This document shows positions 22,714 to 33,918 of a DNA stretch of 64,000 bases, piece by piece (position 1 is the first letter of the stretch; each line of letters starts with the position of its first letter). The position numbers and the translations under genes are program-made. Under the pieces are notes generated by a model, which did not search any database, was not told where the DNA came from, and saw only the letters and a program-made list of their open reading frames with translations. The DNA comes from Ascaphus truei (taxonomy: Eukaryota; Chordata; Amphibia; Anura; Ascaphidae): contig CM071571.1 in NCBI GenBank assembly GCA_036426205.1, positions 115,444,244-115,508,243 on the forward strand, written 5' to 3'.

Positions 22714-24026
22714 GTGATGGCTGGTGATGGCCAGAGGGAGGGGGATATGGGCCCTGGAGATTTACCAGACATGTACCTCCCTGATTTTCACCAAAGGCAA
22801 AGGGAAGACCCAGTCTTTGCTAGACAGTATGATAAGGTGGTGAAAATTGATGAGCAGATATTGAATGCAGAGGGGGTGATAGTATTCCCCCATTTTGAAT
22901 TATCAAATGATATCCTGTATAGGGTGAATAGGCAGACACAAACATGGGAGGTCACCAGACAGATATTGGTTCCCAAGGCGTTTGTTAAATCTTTGTTCAC
23001 TCAAGCCCATACTGTCCCTTGGGGTGGTCACCTTGGCAGGGATATAACATTGGACCGTATTTCGTCCCGATTCTATAGGCCAGGGATGCATAGTGATATT
23101 GCTAAGTTATGTGCGGCATGTCCAGTGTGCCAGCTAACTATTCCGAAGGGACAAAAACCAGCCCCTTTGGTTCCTCTACCCTTGGTGTCAGTTCCCTTTG
23201 AGAGGATTGGGGTAGACTTGGTAGGACCTCTAGAACCTTCTGCGAAAGGACACAGGTTTATTCTTGTAATAGTTGACTATGCAACAAGATATCCTGAGGC
23301 GTTCCCCATGAGAACAGCAACGGCGAAGCAAGTAGCCAACAAGTTGTTGGAGCTATTCTCAAGGGTTGACTTCCCCAGGTTATGTTGACAGACCAAGGCA
23401 CAAATTTTATGGCTAAACTGATGCAGGATGTCTTAAAATTACCAGAGGTGAAGTCTGTTCGGACATCGGTCTACCATCCACAGACTGACGGATTGTTGGA
23501 AAGATTTAACCAAACTCTAAAAGGGATGCTGAGGAAATTTGTAGATTCAGAGAAGAGAGGCTGGGATGAACTTCTCCCTTTTCTGCTGTTTGCAGTGCGG
23601 GAAGTTCCCCAGGCCTCCACGGGATTCTTTCCATTTGAACTGCTGTATGGCCGCCAACCCCAGGGTATCCTAGACCTACTAAAGGAGTCCTGGGAGGAAC
23701 AGCGGGCCCCTTCTAAGAATACCCTGCAATATGTATTGGACCTTAGGAAGCGCCTAGATGTGGTCCGGCATTTTGCTAGGCAGAATCTTAGATCAGCCCA
23801 GGATAGTCAGGAGAGACATTACAATCAAAATACTCGTATGAGAGTGTTTCACCCAGGAGATCAGGTGATGTGTTTGTTACCCAGTTGTGAGAGCAAACTC
23901 CTAGCCAAATGGCAGGGCCCATTCGAAGTACTCCGCCGCACGGGCGATGTGGATTACGAGATCGCTCAACTTGGGTCCAGGAAGGGTAAACAAAAATACC
24001 ATGTGAACTTGCTGAAACCCTGGTAG
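22714..24026 (+). pseudogene. Integrase of Gmr1-like element
   Basis: The zinc-binding HHCC part is visible (AHTVPWGGHLG, then CAACPVC). The catalytic core has IGVDLVGP (first Asp), LTDQGTNF (second Asp) and LLERFNQTLK (Glu), so the DDE triad is complete. A GPY/F-type module (KWQGPFEVLRR) and YHVNLLKPW close it. One frameshift at about 23,376-23,390 separates the first and second Asp. It lies before the RT, the reverse of ordinary Ty3/gypsy. Confidence 0.85.
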
Positions 24027-24303
24027 ATGCAGCGGTCTCTTTTCATCCACGCAGTGGAGGAGGAAATGGATTTGGGTCCTCAGCCCCCATGGGAGAACAT
24101 CGTGGGTGACGATAAAATCCCAATGGGTAGACAGTTGTCCTCTGAACAAAAAGGGGACTTGTTAGAAATAATTACACAATTCCATGATGTTTTTTCTGAT
24201 TTGCCAGGGAAAACTAATTTAATTTCACATGTGATCGAGACAGCACCAGGGGTAAAAGTACGTTCCCGTCCTTATAGGTTGCTTGAAAGTCGTAGGGCCC
24301 TGG

Positions 24304-25297
24304 TGTGATGGATCAGGGGACTTGCGCTTCCCAATGTGTCCCCGTCACCCCTGTTTCAACTGCCATCACTGCCCTCTCTTCATTGCCTCCTCGCTCTTCC
24401 CCTTCCCTTCCCCGCAGCCGTTCCTCTGCGGCTCATCCTGACGCACCTTGAGACCACATTGCGTCCTCCGCAAGGTGCGCACGCATCCTCAACCACTCAC
24501 TCCCCTCCGTGGCACCCGCAGCTCTCTGCGTGCCTCTGTCCCTCCAGCCTCCACATTACCTTGTTCCTCTGTTCTCCATCCCTCCAGCCTTCCCTGCTGA
24601 GCGTCCCAGCGGCACGGCGTCCCTCGCACTCCCTGGCGCGCACGGTGCACGCGCATCAGACCCTTACAGAGGGTGCGCGCACACGCTCCAGATATCTGCC
24701 TTCTCAAGACCCTGGCTCCGCCCCCCATGGCTTACAAGCCATATCTCTGAGTGGCTTCCCTGTCTCCTCCCCTGCTTTTTCTAACCTATCCCTGCAGCCT
24801 CTCACTCAACTCTCTGCTCCTTCTCTCTTCCCCATTGGTTCTCCCTCCTTTATAACCCCTATCTGTCCTCTAGCTCATTGCTCTGCATAGCTTTCCTGTG
24901 ACCCCTGTGTGTGCAGTCTCTATGTCTAGCTCCCTTGTTTGTTTCAGCGCTGGTTCCTGTCCCTGCTTCTGTTTGGATTCCCCTGGCTTGAACTCTGCTC
25001 TGGATACGACGACTCTGCTTTCTCCTGCCCTTGAACCTTGGCTTACGGACTTCACAACGCTGCTTTCTCCAACCCTTGAACCTTGGCTTACGGACATCAC
25101 CACGCTGCTCTCTCCTATCCTTGAACTCTGTCACACGGACATTACTACCCGAACTCTGGTACCCCGGACTTTGCAAGTATACGTTAAACCTATTTTACCA
25201 GGCCCGGCAACGCATTACCACACTCCGGGCGCATGTTATAACCTTACCCACCTCAGTACTGGGGACTGGCCAGGTCTGCGGGCATACAGGCGTTACA
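24304..25297 (+). mobile_element. Solo LTR in RT, 5-bp target duplication
   Basis: A 994-bp block TGTGATGGATC...GGCGTTACA is flanked by CCTGG on both sides (24,299-24,303 and 25,298-25,302). It carries CCCATTGG and TTTATAACC promoter-like words (24,832-24,860). It has several tandem phrases built on CCTTGGCTTACGGAC (about 24,990-25,140). It is related to the solo LTR at 16,823-17,642 and is younger than the Gmr1-like host element. Confidence 0.9.
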
Positions 25298-25485
25298 CCT
25301 GGTAGAGAAGGAGGTACAAAAAATGTTACAATTAGGAGTGATTGAGGAATTATGCAGTGAGTGGTGTAGTCCACTAGTTATGGTCCCTAAACCTGATGGG
25401 AAGGTAAGATTTTGTGTGGACCTCCGAAAGGTCAATGCGGTATCCAAGTTTGACGCATATCCGATGCCAAGGGTGGACGAGTTGA

Positions 25486-26772
25486 TTGATCTTCTGTGCT
25501 AGGGGGGAGAATGCTAAAAAGATTGGAGGAGATTTTAAACTAGGATGGAGGGGGGAGGGGAATGAAACAGATAATGAACTAAATGGAATAGATGAGGATA
25601 CAAGGTGGTATGGAGGTAGAATGGGGGCAAGTGCAAGTTTGACAAGCAGTGAGATACTCATAGTAAATAGAGATAATACTAGAAAACTTTTAAAGACTAA
25701 ACCAAGTGGGAGCAGAAAGAAAGGAGCAGATAAGATAATAGTACAGGCTGAAAAAAAACTTAAATGCATGCTTGCTAATGCAAGAAGCCTGACAGATAAA
25801 ATGGGGGTGCTTGAATTAATAGCTACAAGGGAGCAGTATGATATCATAGGCATTACTGAAACATGGTGGGATGAAACTCATGACTGGAATTTAAAGGGGT
25901 ATTCTCTTTTTCGGAAGGATCGAACAAATAGAAGGGGAGGTGGAGTATGTCTATATGTTAAACCTATTATAAGGGCTGATGTCTATGAAGGGAATGATGA
26001 AAATGTAGAGACCTTGTGGATAGAAATTAGCAGTGGAAGTAAAAGTATAAAGAAAATGTTTGTGGGAATATGCTTTAAACCACCAAATATCTGTGAGATT
26101 GAGGAAGCTAAAATACATTTGCAAATGGAGAAGGCATCAAAACTGGGTCATGTTTGCATAATGGGGGATTTTAATTATCCAGACATAGACTGGGGCAATG
26201 AGATTAGCGTTACAACAAAAGGAAACAGTTTTTTGGGGGTGCTTAAAGATAATTATATGACCCAAATTATTGAGGAACCAACCAGGAGAGGGGCAGTTCT
26301 GGATTTGGTCATATCAAACAATGTAGAAGTAATAACAAATATTCAAGTCCTGGAACATTTGGGTAACAGTGATCATAACATGGTCTCATTTGAAATAAAT
26401 TATCAAAAAACAGATTACTTGGGTTCAACAAAGACTTTAAACTTTAGAAAGGCAGATTTTAATAAACTGAGGTCTAATCTAGTAGTAATACAATGGGATG
26501 ATGTTTTTGCAGGGGAAAATGTAGAAGATAAATGGTTAGTCTTTAAAATTTTGTTAGAAAAGCACACTTATCAGTGTATACCCTTAATAAGTAAGTATAC
26601 CCTTAATAAGTATAAAAGAAATAAGTCAAAACCAATGTGGCTAAATAAACAGGTAGGGGAGGAAATGGACAAGAAGAGGAAGACGTTTAGATTCTTTAAG
26701 TCAGAAGGGACAGAGACATCGTATCAGAATTATAAGGAATGTAACAAAAATTGCAGAAGGGCAAATAAATGA
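25486..26772 (+). CDS. CR1 ORF2, endonuclease part
   Basis: An open frame of 428 residues, of which the first few belong to the host element. The endonuclease motifs are in order: LANARSLTDK, ITETWWDE, RRGGGVCLYV, IMGDFNYPDIDW, AVLDLVISNN and SDHNMVSFEI. These are the conserved residues of APE-type nucleases that nick target DNA. It ends with a TGA at about 26,770, after which the same frame continues into the RT, so this is one premature stop within a single ORF2. Confidence 0.8.
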   Translation: MIFCARGENAKKIGGDFKLGWRGEGNETDNELNGIDEDTRWYGGRMGASASLTSSEILIVNRDNTRKLLKTKPSGSRKKGADKIIVQAEKKLKCMLANARSLTDKMGVLELIATREQYDIIGITETWWDETHDWNLKGYSLFRKDRTNRRGGGVCLYVKPIIRADVYEGNDENVETLWIEISSGSKSIKKMFVGICFKPPNICEIEEAKIHLQMEKASKLGHVCIMGDFNYPDIDWGNEISVTTKGNSFLGVLKDNYMTQIIEEPTRRGAVLDLVISNNVEVITNIQVLEHLGNSDHNMVSFEINYQKTDYLGSTKTLNFRKADFNKLRSNLVVIQWDDVFAGENVEDKWLVFKILLEKHTYQCIPLISKYTLNKYKRNKSKPMWLNKQVGEEMDKKRKTFRFFKSEGTETSYQNYKECNKNCRRANK

Positions 26773-26778
26773 GCAAAA

Positions 26779-28202
26779 ATGGATAATGAAAAAAGGATTG
26801 CAATAGAAAGTAAGGTCAACCCTAAAAAGTTCTTTAAGTACCTTAATAACAAAAAAATGAGAAAAGAAAATATAGGACCCTTTCAGTGTGAGATGGGTAG
26901 GCAGATTATTGGAGATAAGGAAAAAGCAGAGGTATTAAACAAATTCTTTGCCTCTGTGTTTACCAGGGAAGAATCAAGTTCAATAGTAGCGCAACAGGAG
27001 GAAGCCACAACCTCCATATTAATGACCAATTGGTTAACTGAGGAAGAAGTTCATAAGCGACTTGAAAAAATTAAAATAAATAAGGCACCTGGCCCCGATG
27101 GCATACATCCAAGAGTTCTCAAGGAGTTAAGCTCAGTAATAGCAAAACCATTATATTTAATATTCAAGGACTCCATTTCCACAGGCTCAGTACCACAAGA
27201 TTGGCGTAAAGCAGATGTGGTGCCTATATTTAAAAAGGGAGCTAGATCACACCCGGGGAATTACAGACCTGTAAGCCTGACTTCAATAGTAGGGAAACTA
27301 CTTGAAGGTTTAATACGGGATAATATTCAGGAATACCTAATGGAAAACAAAATTATTAGTAATAGTCAGCATGGATTTATGAAGGATAGATCTTGCCAAA
27401 CTAACCTTATTTGTTTCTTTGAGGAGGTAAGTAGGAATTTAGACCAGGGTAATGCAGTTGGTGTGGTCTACTTAGATTTTGCAAAGGCTTTTGATACGGT
27501 TTCACACAAGAGGTTGGTGTACAAAATAAAGAAAATTGGACTCAGTAATAATATATGCACCTGGATTGAAAACTGGTTAAAGGACAGACAACAGAGGGTT
27601 GTCATAAATGGAACTTTTTCAGGTTGGGCTAAAGTCGTGAGTGGAGTACCTCAAGGATCGGAACTGGGACCCCTGCTTTTTAACTTGTTTATTAATGACC
27701 TTGAGGTTGGGATCGAGAGCAAAGTCTCCATCTTTGCTGATGATACTAAATTGTGTAAGGTAATAGAATCAGAGCAGGATGTAATTTCTCTTCAGAAGGA
27801 CTTGGAGAGACTGGAAACGTGGGCAGGTAAATGCACAAATTGAGGTTTAATACAGATAAATGTAAGGTTATGCATTTGGGATGCAAGAATAAAAAGGCGA
27901 CTTACAAATTAAATGGAGATATATTGGGGGAATCCTTGATGGAGAAGGATTTAGGAGTGCTTGTAGACAGCAGGCTTAGCAATAGTGCCCAATGTCATGC
28001 AGTAGCTGCAAAGGCAAACAAGATCTTATTTTGCATCAAACGGGCAATGGATGGAAGGAAAGTAAACATAATTATGCCCCTTTACAAAGCATTAGTAAGA
28101 CCACACCTTGAATATGGAGTACAATTTTGGGCACCAATCCTAAGAAAAGACATTATGGGAACTAAGAAGAGTGGTTTGCAGGAGAAGAGGCCAACAAATT
28201 AA
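26779..28202 (+). pseudogene. CR1 ORF2, reverse transcriptase part
   Basis: The RT motifs are clear: KAPGPDGIHPRVLKEL, WRKADVVPIFKKG, NYRPVSLTSIVGK, YLDFAKAFDTVSH, GVPQGSELGPLLFNLFIND and FADDTKL (catalytic Asp pair). A frameshift near 27,830 moves to KLRFNTDKCKVMHLG and EKDLGVLVDSRLS. PLYKALVRPHLEYGVQFWAP follows before a further break near 28,150. The remaining C-terminus is in pieces up to the 3' UTR (28,203-28,760). Confidence 0.85.
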
Positions 28203-28770
28203 TAACAAATTAATTAAAGGGGATGGACTCTTATAACTTATGAGGAGAGGCTAGCTTAAATTAGATTTATTTACATTAGAAAAGAGGCGTTCAAGAGGGG
28301 ATATAATAACGATTATACAAATATATTCAGGGACAATACAAGGAGCTTTCAAAAGAACTATTCATCCCACGGGCAGTACAAAGGACTCGGGGCCATCCCT
28401 TAAGGTTGGAGGAAAGGAAATTTCACCAGCAACAAAGGAAAGGGTTCTTTACAGTAAGGGCAGTTAAAATGTGGAATTCATTACCCATAGAGACTGTGAT
28501 GGCAGATACAATAGATTTGTTCAAAAAAAGGTTGGACATCTTTTTAGATGGGAAAGGTATACAGGGATATACCAAATAAGTATACATGGGAAGGATGTTG
28601 ATCCAGGAAATAATCCGATTGCCAATTCTTGGAGTCAGGAAGGAATTAATTTTTCCCCTAAATGGGTTTTTTTGTTTGCCTTCCTCTGGATCAATAAGTA
28701 TAGATATAGGATAAAGTATCTGTTGCCTAAATATGGCATAGGTTGAACTTGATGGACGGAAGTCTTTTTT

Positions 28771-28810
28771 CAACTTCATCTACTATGTAACTATGTAACT
28801 ATGTAACTAT
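28771..28810 (+). repeat. CR1 3' microsatellite tail
   Basis: About four units of ATGTAACT mark the 3' end of the LINE. The host RT frame resumes immediately after. Confidence 0.8.
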
Positions 28811-29864
28811 GATGCCCTTGGTAACGTGGAATATATATCCACGCTGGACTTAACAAAAGGATACTGGCAAATACCTTTAGAGGAAATGTCCAAGTGCAAA
28901 ACAGCCTTTGTCACTCCCATGGGTTTATACCAGTTTGTGACAATGCCATTTGAACTGCATGGAGCCCCAGCCACATTTCAGAGACTCATGGATAAAGTGC
29001 TGAGACCCCATAGGGCTTATGCCACAGCCTACCTAGATGACATTGTCATTTATAGTAAACACTGGTGGGCCCATCTAAATAGGCTGAAAGCGGTCCTCAA
29101 ATCTGTAAGAGAGGCAGGGCTCACAGCCAACCCTAAGAAATGTGCCTTAGGTAAGACTGAAACCAAATACTTAGGGTATGCAGTGGGAGGTGGAAACGTA
29201 AGGCCACTAGCCGACAAGGTAGTTGCCCTGAAAGAAGCTCAGACCCCTCAAACAAAAACGCAGGTTCGCGCTCTGCTGGATTTAGCAGGGTGCTATCGGC
29301 GGTTCATCCCCAACTACTCGGAAGTTGCAGCCCCATTAACGGACCTCACAAAAAATTGTGCCCCTACACAAGTGGTATGGTCAAGGGAGTGTCAGAGAGC
29401 CTTTGAGGACATAAAAAGGTGTCTATCAGAGGTCCCGTCCTTAGAAGCCCAGACTTCAACAGGCCTTTTGTAGTGCAAACCGATGCATCAGAGGTAGGGC
29501 TAGGGGCAGTGTTGAGGGAGTAGAACACCGATCCTTTTTCTGAGTAGGAAATTGTTCCCGAGGGAAAAAAAACTACTCAGTGATTGAAAAGGAGTGCTTC
29601 GCAGTAAAGTGGGCAATCAAGGCTTTGAGGCATTACCTGGCATTACCTACCATTTTACTCTGGTGACGGACAATGCTCCATTGAAGTGGTTAAATAGTAT
29701 GAAGGACTCCAATGCTAGATTGACCAGGTGGTATATGGCCCTCCAACCCTTCTCATTTGAGATTCAGCCCAGGCCTGGAAAAGAAAATGCTAATGCTGAC
29801 TTCTTTTCTAGAGAAGGGATGGATGGTCGGGCTTCAGCCATGCGTGGCCCCAGCCACACACTAA

Positions 29865-29875
29865 CAGGGGAGGAA
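29865..29875 (+). promoter_or_regulatory. Polypurine tract
   Basis: CAGGGGAGGAA stands directly before the 3' LTR TGTGACAGGG, the expected plus-strand primer. Confidence 0.75.
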
Positions 29876-30283
29876 TGTGACAGGGTGAATGAACGTCAAC
29901 AGCCATATACCTGACAAACCTATGTTTAGGCTTGCAGTGCAGCAGTGACGAGGTTAAGTTTTCAGTTGAGAAGGGCTGCTTAATTAGTCTGACCCCAGCT
30001 GCATAATCAAGGTGTTTTAAAACCCCCAGGCTGTACACACATGCAGGCTAGCTGGTCAGGAGACAGGACTGAAATACTGAAGAGATTACTGCTATAAGGT
30101 CTGTTTTTCAAAGTACATGTGTGATGAACTGTCTGTGCCCTGCATGCTGAAGAGATGCTGCCTTGGTTTCTATGCTAAAGAGAAGCTATTTTGGTTTTTG
30201 GTATGCTGAAGAGAAGCTATTTTGTTTTGTGTGCTGTATGTTTTTAAGGCTCAATAAAGAAACCTTATCAAGAGAACCCATGT
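29876..30283 (+). repeat. Gmr1-like 3' LTR, shortened
   Basis: It matches 20,228-20,650 closely, then diverges after AGAGAACC, so the last 30-40 bp of the LTR are missing. The divergence point is followed by CATGT. Confidence 0.8.
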
Positions 30284-31355
30284 TCTTTTACGGTTTGAAC
30301 AATTTATCAACAGTGCCATACTGCTAAATATTACAGCTACTCAAACTACGGACTCCATTTTCATTCTCCCATCAAGGGTTTTTCCACCCTACTACTCTGC
30401 AGCATCGATATTGAACTTTTGTTCTACAATTTTTATGCATACAAGTGGCAGGACTTCTTTGGAGGTCGGAGGCACCAGTAGAATATTCAGCAGTATCATC
30501 TCGTGATTTCAATGTTCTAAAGTATGTTTTTGTTTAGCTACTGTAAGTGACACTGATATGGACATATTTATAATGTTGAATATGATATAAAGTGATTGCC
30601 CTACAGAATTGCTCAAGTCTAAATATAAGGAAGAGAAGGAATACAAAATCCCGATACAATAAAAATGAAAATATAAAGGATGTTTGTTGTAAGAAATGTA
30701 GAATGGGAAAAAAAGATAAAATACGAACAGAAACAATGTTACAAGGAACAAATGTGCCCTTTATTGGCCCTTAATGGAAACAAATCCTTGTTTGCATCTG
30801 CAATTGAGTTTGTTTTTGATAGACTATTAAGTAGAGTACTTGCCAAGCTCTAAATTCTTCTTGGGACATATAATGTGCGTGTCCTGACTCTTTCCTTTTG
30901 GCAGGCATGTCTTTTTTTTTTAACAAGACAGACCTGCTGGACTTTGAATTAATTTGATTTTGTTTTGTGCTAAAACAGATAGAAGAGGAAGAAGAAATAT
31001 AAATGATGAACTGAGGCATAGTTTGCTATAAAGAAAGAACCTAATCCTGTTGCAGAAAGTGCAAAATTGAAGCAAAATACTTTGATACATAGGGACAGGA
31101 ATTGGAGACAGATTGCTTTGATACATAGACTAAACTGTGGTTTATTTTACGAATGGAAAACGCTAAAGCTAAGATTTTTTTTAATTTTAGGACAATAAAG
31201 TGGGCCGCTTATAAAGCAAATGACGTTAAGCAAATACATTGATACATTGGACAAACAGACCCATGATGACAATTATTGCATTTGTACCAGTTGTGCCTGA
31301 ATATACCACACCCATAAGCTTTGAACACAAGGAAAACTGTATATATATATATATA
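30284..31355. other. Unassigned stretch
   Basis: AT-rich DNA; no gene or repeat is recognised. Two words around TTTGATACATAG (31,080 and 31,116) recur locally. Confidence 0.45.
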
Positions 31356-31611
31356 GACATACGTTACCGTGCCAAGGTCTGGTAAAGCAAGAGACAGCAC
31401 TCAATTGTGAGAAACTTCACAAAGTGTATTGTGAAAATAGTGGTACATCCAGAAAACAATGGTTCGGTCCTCCAAAATGGTACTCCCATTTTGGAGGACC
31501 GAAACGTTGGGTTTCTGAGTGTACCACTATTTCACCAATACACTTGTGAAGTTTTCTACAATTGAGTGCTGCTCTTGCTTTACCAGAACTTGGAACCGTA
31601 ACGTATGTATA
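31356..31611. repeat. Foldback element with hammerhead-related core
   Basis: Arms of about 120 bp (ACATACGTTACCGTGCCAAGG pairs with the right-hand CTTGGAACCGTAACGTATGT) meet at a loop of a few bases near 31,478. The inner arms are GGTCCTCCAAAATGG and CCATTTTGGAGGACC. The right arm continues with GAAACGTTGGG, the 3' half of a hammerhead-type motif. Confidence 0.85.
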
Positions 31612-32140
31612 TATTATCCATATGGGGCAGCACCTACAGCCTATCAGCACCTAAGGAGTGCTACTGTTCTATTTGACTTTATATATATATATATATATAT
31701 AGATTATATAAGTAATACACTCAACTGTTTAGTGTGATCACTATAACGGGATCCGCTGGGCTCAGGGAGAGCCTCCTCTCCCTGCCTGTATCTCTCTGGG
31801 CTGTGGGGGAGGATTGAAGGGAGTGATCCCTGGACGGGAAAATCAGAAACAGCTGACATCCCGTGAGCTCTCCTCCCCCTCGCAGCTTCTCTGCACAGAT
31901 CAACTGCTGAAGATGCTGGGTAAGGGTAAGTGCTGCTGGGATGGGAGGTGGAGGCGGGGGCCTGTCACTGCGACACTGGGCTTTGGGAGAGTTATCTCAG
32001 CTCTCCCCCTTCTGCAGCGTGGAGACCCTGGTCACGGCGGCCATATTGTTTTTTTAATTAGCACGACCCCAGTTTTAACGTGGTCTGAACGGGTGGTCCC
32101 CGAGGACCACGTTATTATGGGGTTCAGCTGTTTATGTATA

Positions 32141-32172
<32 letters not shown>

Positions 32173-32764
32173 GTGCAACATACATGATGCGAAAGTCTGC
32201 CTTTATAGTTGAAAAAATGTTGGCTGTATCTGTACTAGTCTTCAGTAGAAATTTAAAAAAACTAAATATAAAATATAAAAAACACATTGGAATTGAAATA
32301 TATATTAAACTTCTTTTTCACCAAATTGTGGTTTCAACTATGATACTGGTGTCATGATTTAGTAAGGTAATACACAATATGTTCTCTGAGCCTCTTCTAT
32401 AAGACTGTACCACATCCTTAAACATATATATAAATATATACAAAACACAGAATAGATGCCGCTGTCAAATCAGCTCAAAAAAGTCAAATAATTCACAAAA
32501 CTAGACATCAGGGTGAATAATACCCTCTGGCGGTGCTGCCGACCCAAAGGCAATGAGAAAACAAAAAAAGAAAAATGAAGGCTCAAAAGGAAGGATTTGA
32601 AGCAAAAGGTGACAGTGTACTCATTTGCATGTCATTTCCCAGAATCCCTTGCTGCAGTGGGAGCTGTTTATGTTAGACGATAATGGTGAAAAGCAGGAAG
32701 CAGGGTTGCAGACCTGAGATGTGAATGTGCTCACTAGTGATATTTTCATTGGATATATATATAT
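31612..32764. other. Unassigned stretch with AT microsatellites
   Basis: (TA)n tracts occur at 31,680-31,700 and 32,137-32,172. A moderately GC-rich piece (31,740-32,110) contains no recognisable gene. The rest is AT-rich and without features. Confidence 0.5.
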
Positions 32765-33570
32765 TGTGACATGTCCAAGATGTTAGGCAGCTTTTGCCCA
32801 TTTTAGAGCAGAAAGTGCATGGAATAGTTAAAATGATCCGTTCACAGCTTCCCATTATTACACAGTTCAGGAATCGAACAAGTACATGGATCTAGTCCCA
32901 CATGCCTTAACATGCAAGGTATTTAGGAAGAGCAGTATAAAGTTCCTAGTCTTCCCTTCACAGCCTTTCCTCCTCTTCTCGTCATTTCTTTTCCTCTTCA
33001 CTCTCTCTCTTAGAGCCGGGAGCTGGGGGTATCGCTGCTCCCCTGTTCCAGTTTCGGGGTTGACGGGCCCTCCAAGTATCACAGTACCAGAGGATTTGCC
33101 TGGAACGGGACCGAGTTCCCACCACGAACAGATAAGACCAAACAAATGTTTACTGCTGTGCTAAAGACTGGCTGTTATCTAAGTGACCCTAAATGAGAGG
33201 GCATTGTTTTTTAAGCTGGGGGGACCAGGTTAGTTGGCCAGCAGCAGATGTTAGAGAGACTGATTCTGATGTGTAGTAGATCCCTGAAAGGGATAGGATT
33301 TGCTTATATGATTTTGGTTTTATTTCTTGAAATAACAGTGGGGGAAATACTATAAACACTGAAATGTGTGAACTGTTGACTGAAAGTATTTGGTACTCTA
33401 ACCTACACATGTTAAAGCTGCAGTACCTTACTTGGATGAAAATAAAGCAGGCAGAAGCCTGATTAAGCAGCATAATACTTGCATGATCTGTTTGTTGTAT
33501 AATTAACCTAGAAACTGTGTCGGGGAAGAACCCAGACAGAGTCAGCACTACAAAAGAGGGGCGTTGTACA
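32765..33570 (+). repeat. 5' LTR of pol-less element
   Basis: 806 bp, TGTGACATGTCC...GCGTTGTACA. It matches 36,342-37,135 with many small indels; a third, noisy copy is at about 40,368-41,268. Confidence 0.8.
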
Positions 33571-33572
33571 TA

Positions 33573-33590
33573 TGGTGGAGAATGCGGGCA
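33573..33590 (+). promoter_or_regulatory. Candidate primer binding site
   Basis: TGGTGGAGAATGCGGGCA starts two bases after the LTR end. The tRNA is not assigned. Confidence 0.5.
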
Positions 33591-33918
33591 GACACTAAAA
33601 AGTCTGTGGGTTTTTGACAAATAAATGGGGGCTTTAAAATGGCCCCGCCCAGCTGAACTAAAGTACAGATGCTATGAGTGAAGTCTGTCCCACTGTGTAT
33701 ATCAGTTGTGCTTCTAGCATACACAGAGAATGTGCGAAGTGGGGATGCAATAGCACCCTGAACCCAAACAGAAAACCAAAATGTTTGCTGAAGCAAAGTG
33801 CTGTGTTTGAAAGCTAATGCCTTTTGCTGAAGTGAGTGAATTTGTAGCTAGCAAGTGTGTATGTAAGTTGCTGAAGTGAGTGAAATTGCAGCTAGCAAAT
33901 TGTCTCTGCGGGTTTATA

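Larger units (their letters stand above)
25499..28810 (+). mobile_element. CR1-clade LINE inserted in Gmr1 RT
   Basis: It carries an APE-type endonuclease and an RT with CR1-like motifs. The 3' end is a TTGAACTTGATGGACGGAAG block followed by an 8-bp microsatellite (ATGTAACT)n, typical of CR1-type tails. The left junction is around 25,497-25,500. It is probably 5'-truncated, since no first ORF is seen before the endonuclease. Confidence 0.85.
24027..29875 (+). pseudogene. Reverse transcriptase and RNase H of Gmr1-like element
   Basis: The coding parts are 24,027-24,303, 25,298-25,497 and 28,811-29,875, separated by a solo LTR and a CR1 element. Seen are VIETAPGVKVRSRPYR, PLVMVPKPDGKVRFCVDLR, the FVTMPFELHGAPATFQRLM block, the active-site YLDDIVIYS (about 29,030), the connection region and an RNase H (QTDASEVGLG, SVIEKECFAVKW, LVTDNAPLKWL). 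RNase H has two in-frame stops near 29,520-29,550 and a short local duplication at 29,630-29,650. The reading frame is continuous across the solo LTR if one CCTGG copy is counted. Confidence 0.85.
20228..30283 (+). mobile_element. Gmr1-like Ty3/gypsy retrotransposon, nested and broken
   Basis: The order is LTR, PBS, gag, protease, integrase, reverse transcriptase, RNase H, PPT, LTR. Integrase upstream of RT is the domain order of Gmr1-type Ty3/gypsy elements of deuterostomes, unlike ordinary gypsy. Three insertions interrupt it: about 21,976-22,700, 24,304-25,297 and about 25,499-28,810. Without them it would be about 5 kb. CATGT stands directly left of the 5' LTR (20,223-20,227) and again at 30,279-30,283, where the 3' LTR homology ends; this may be the target duplication or coincidence. 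Confidence 0.85.
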
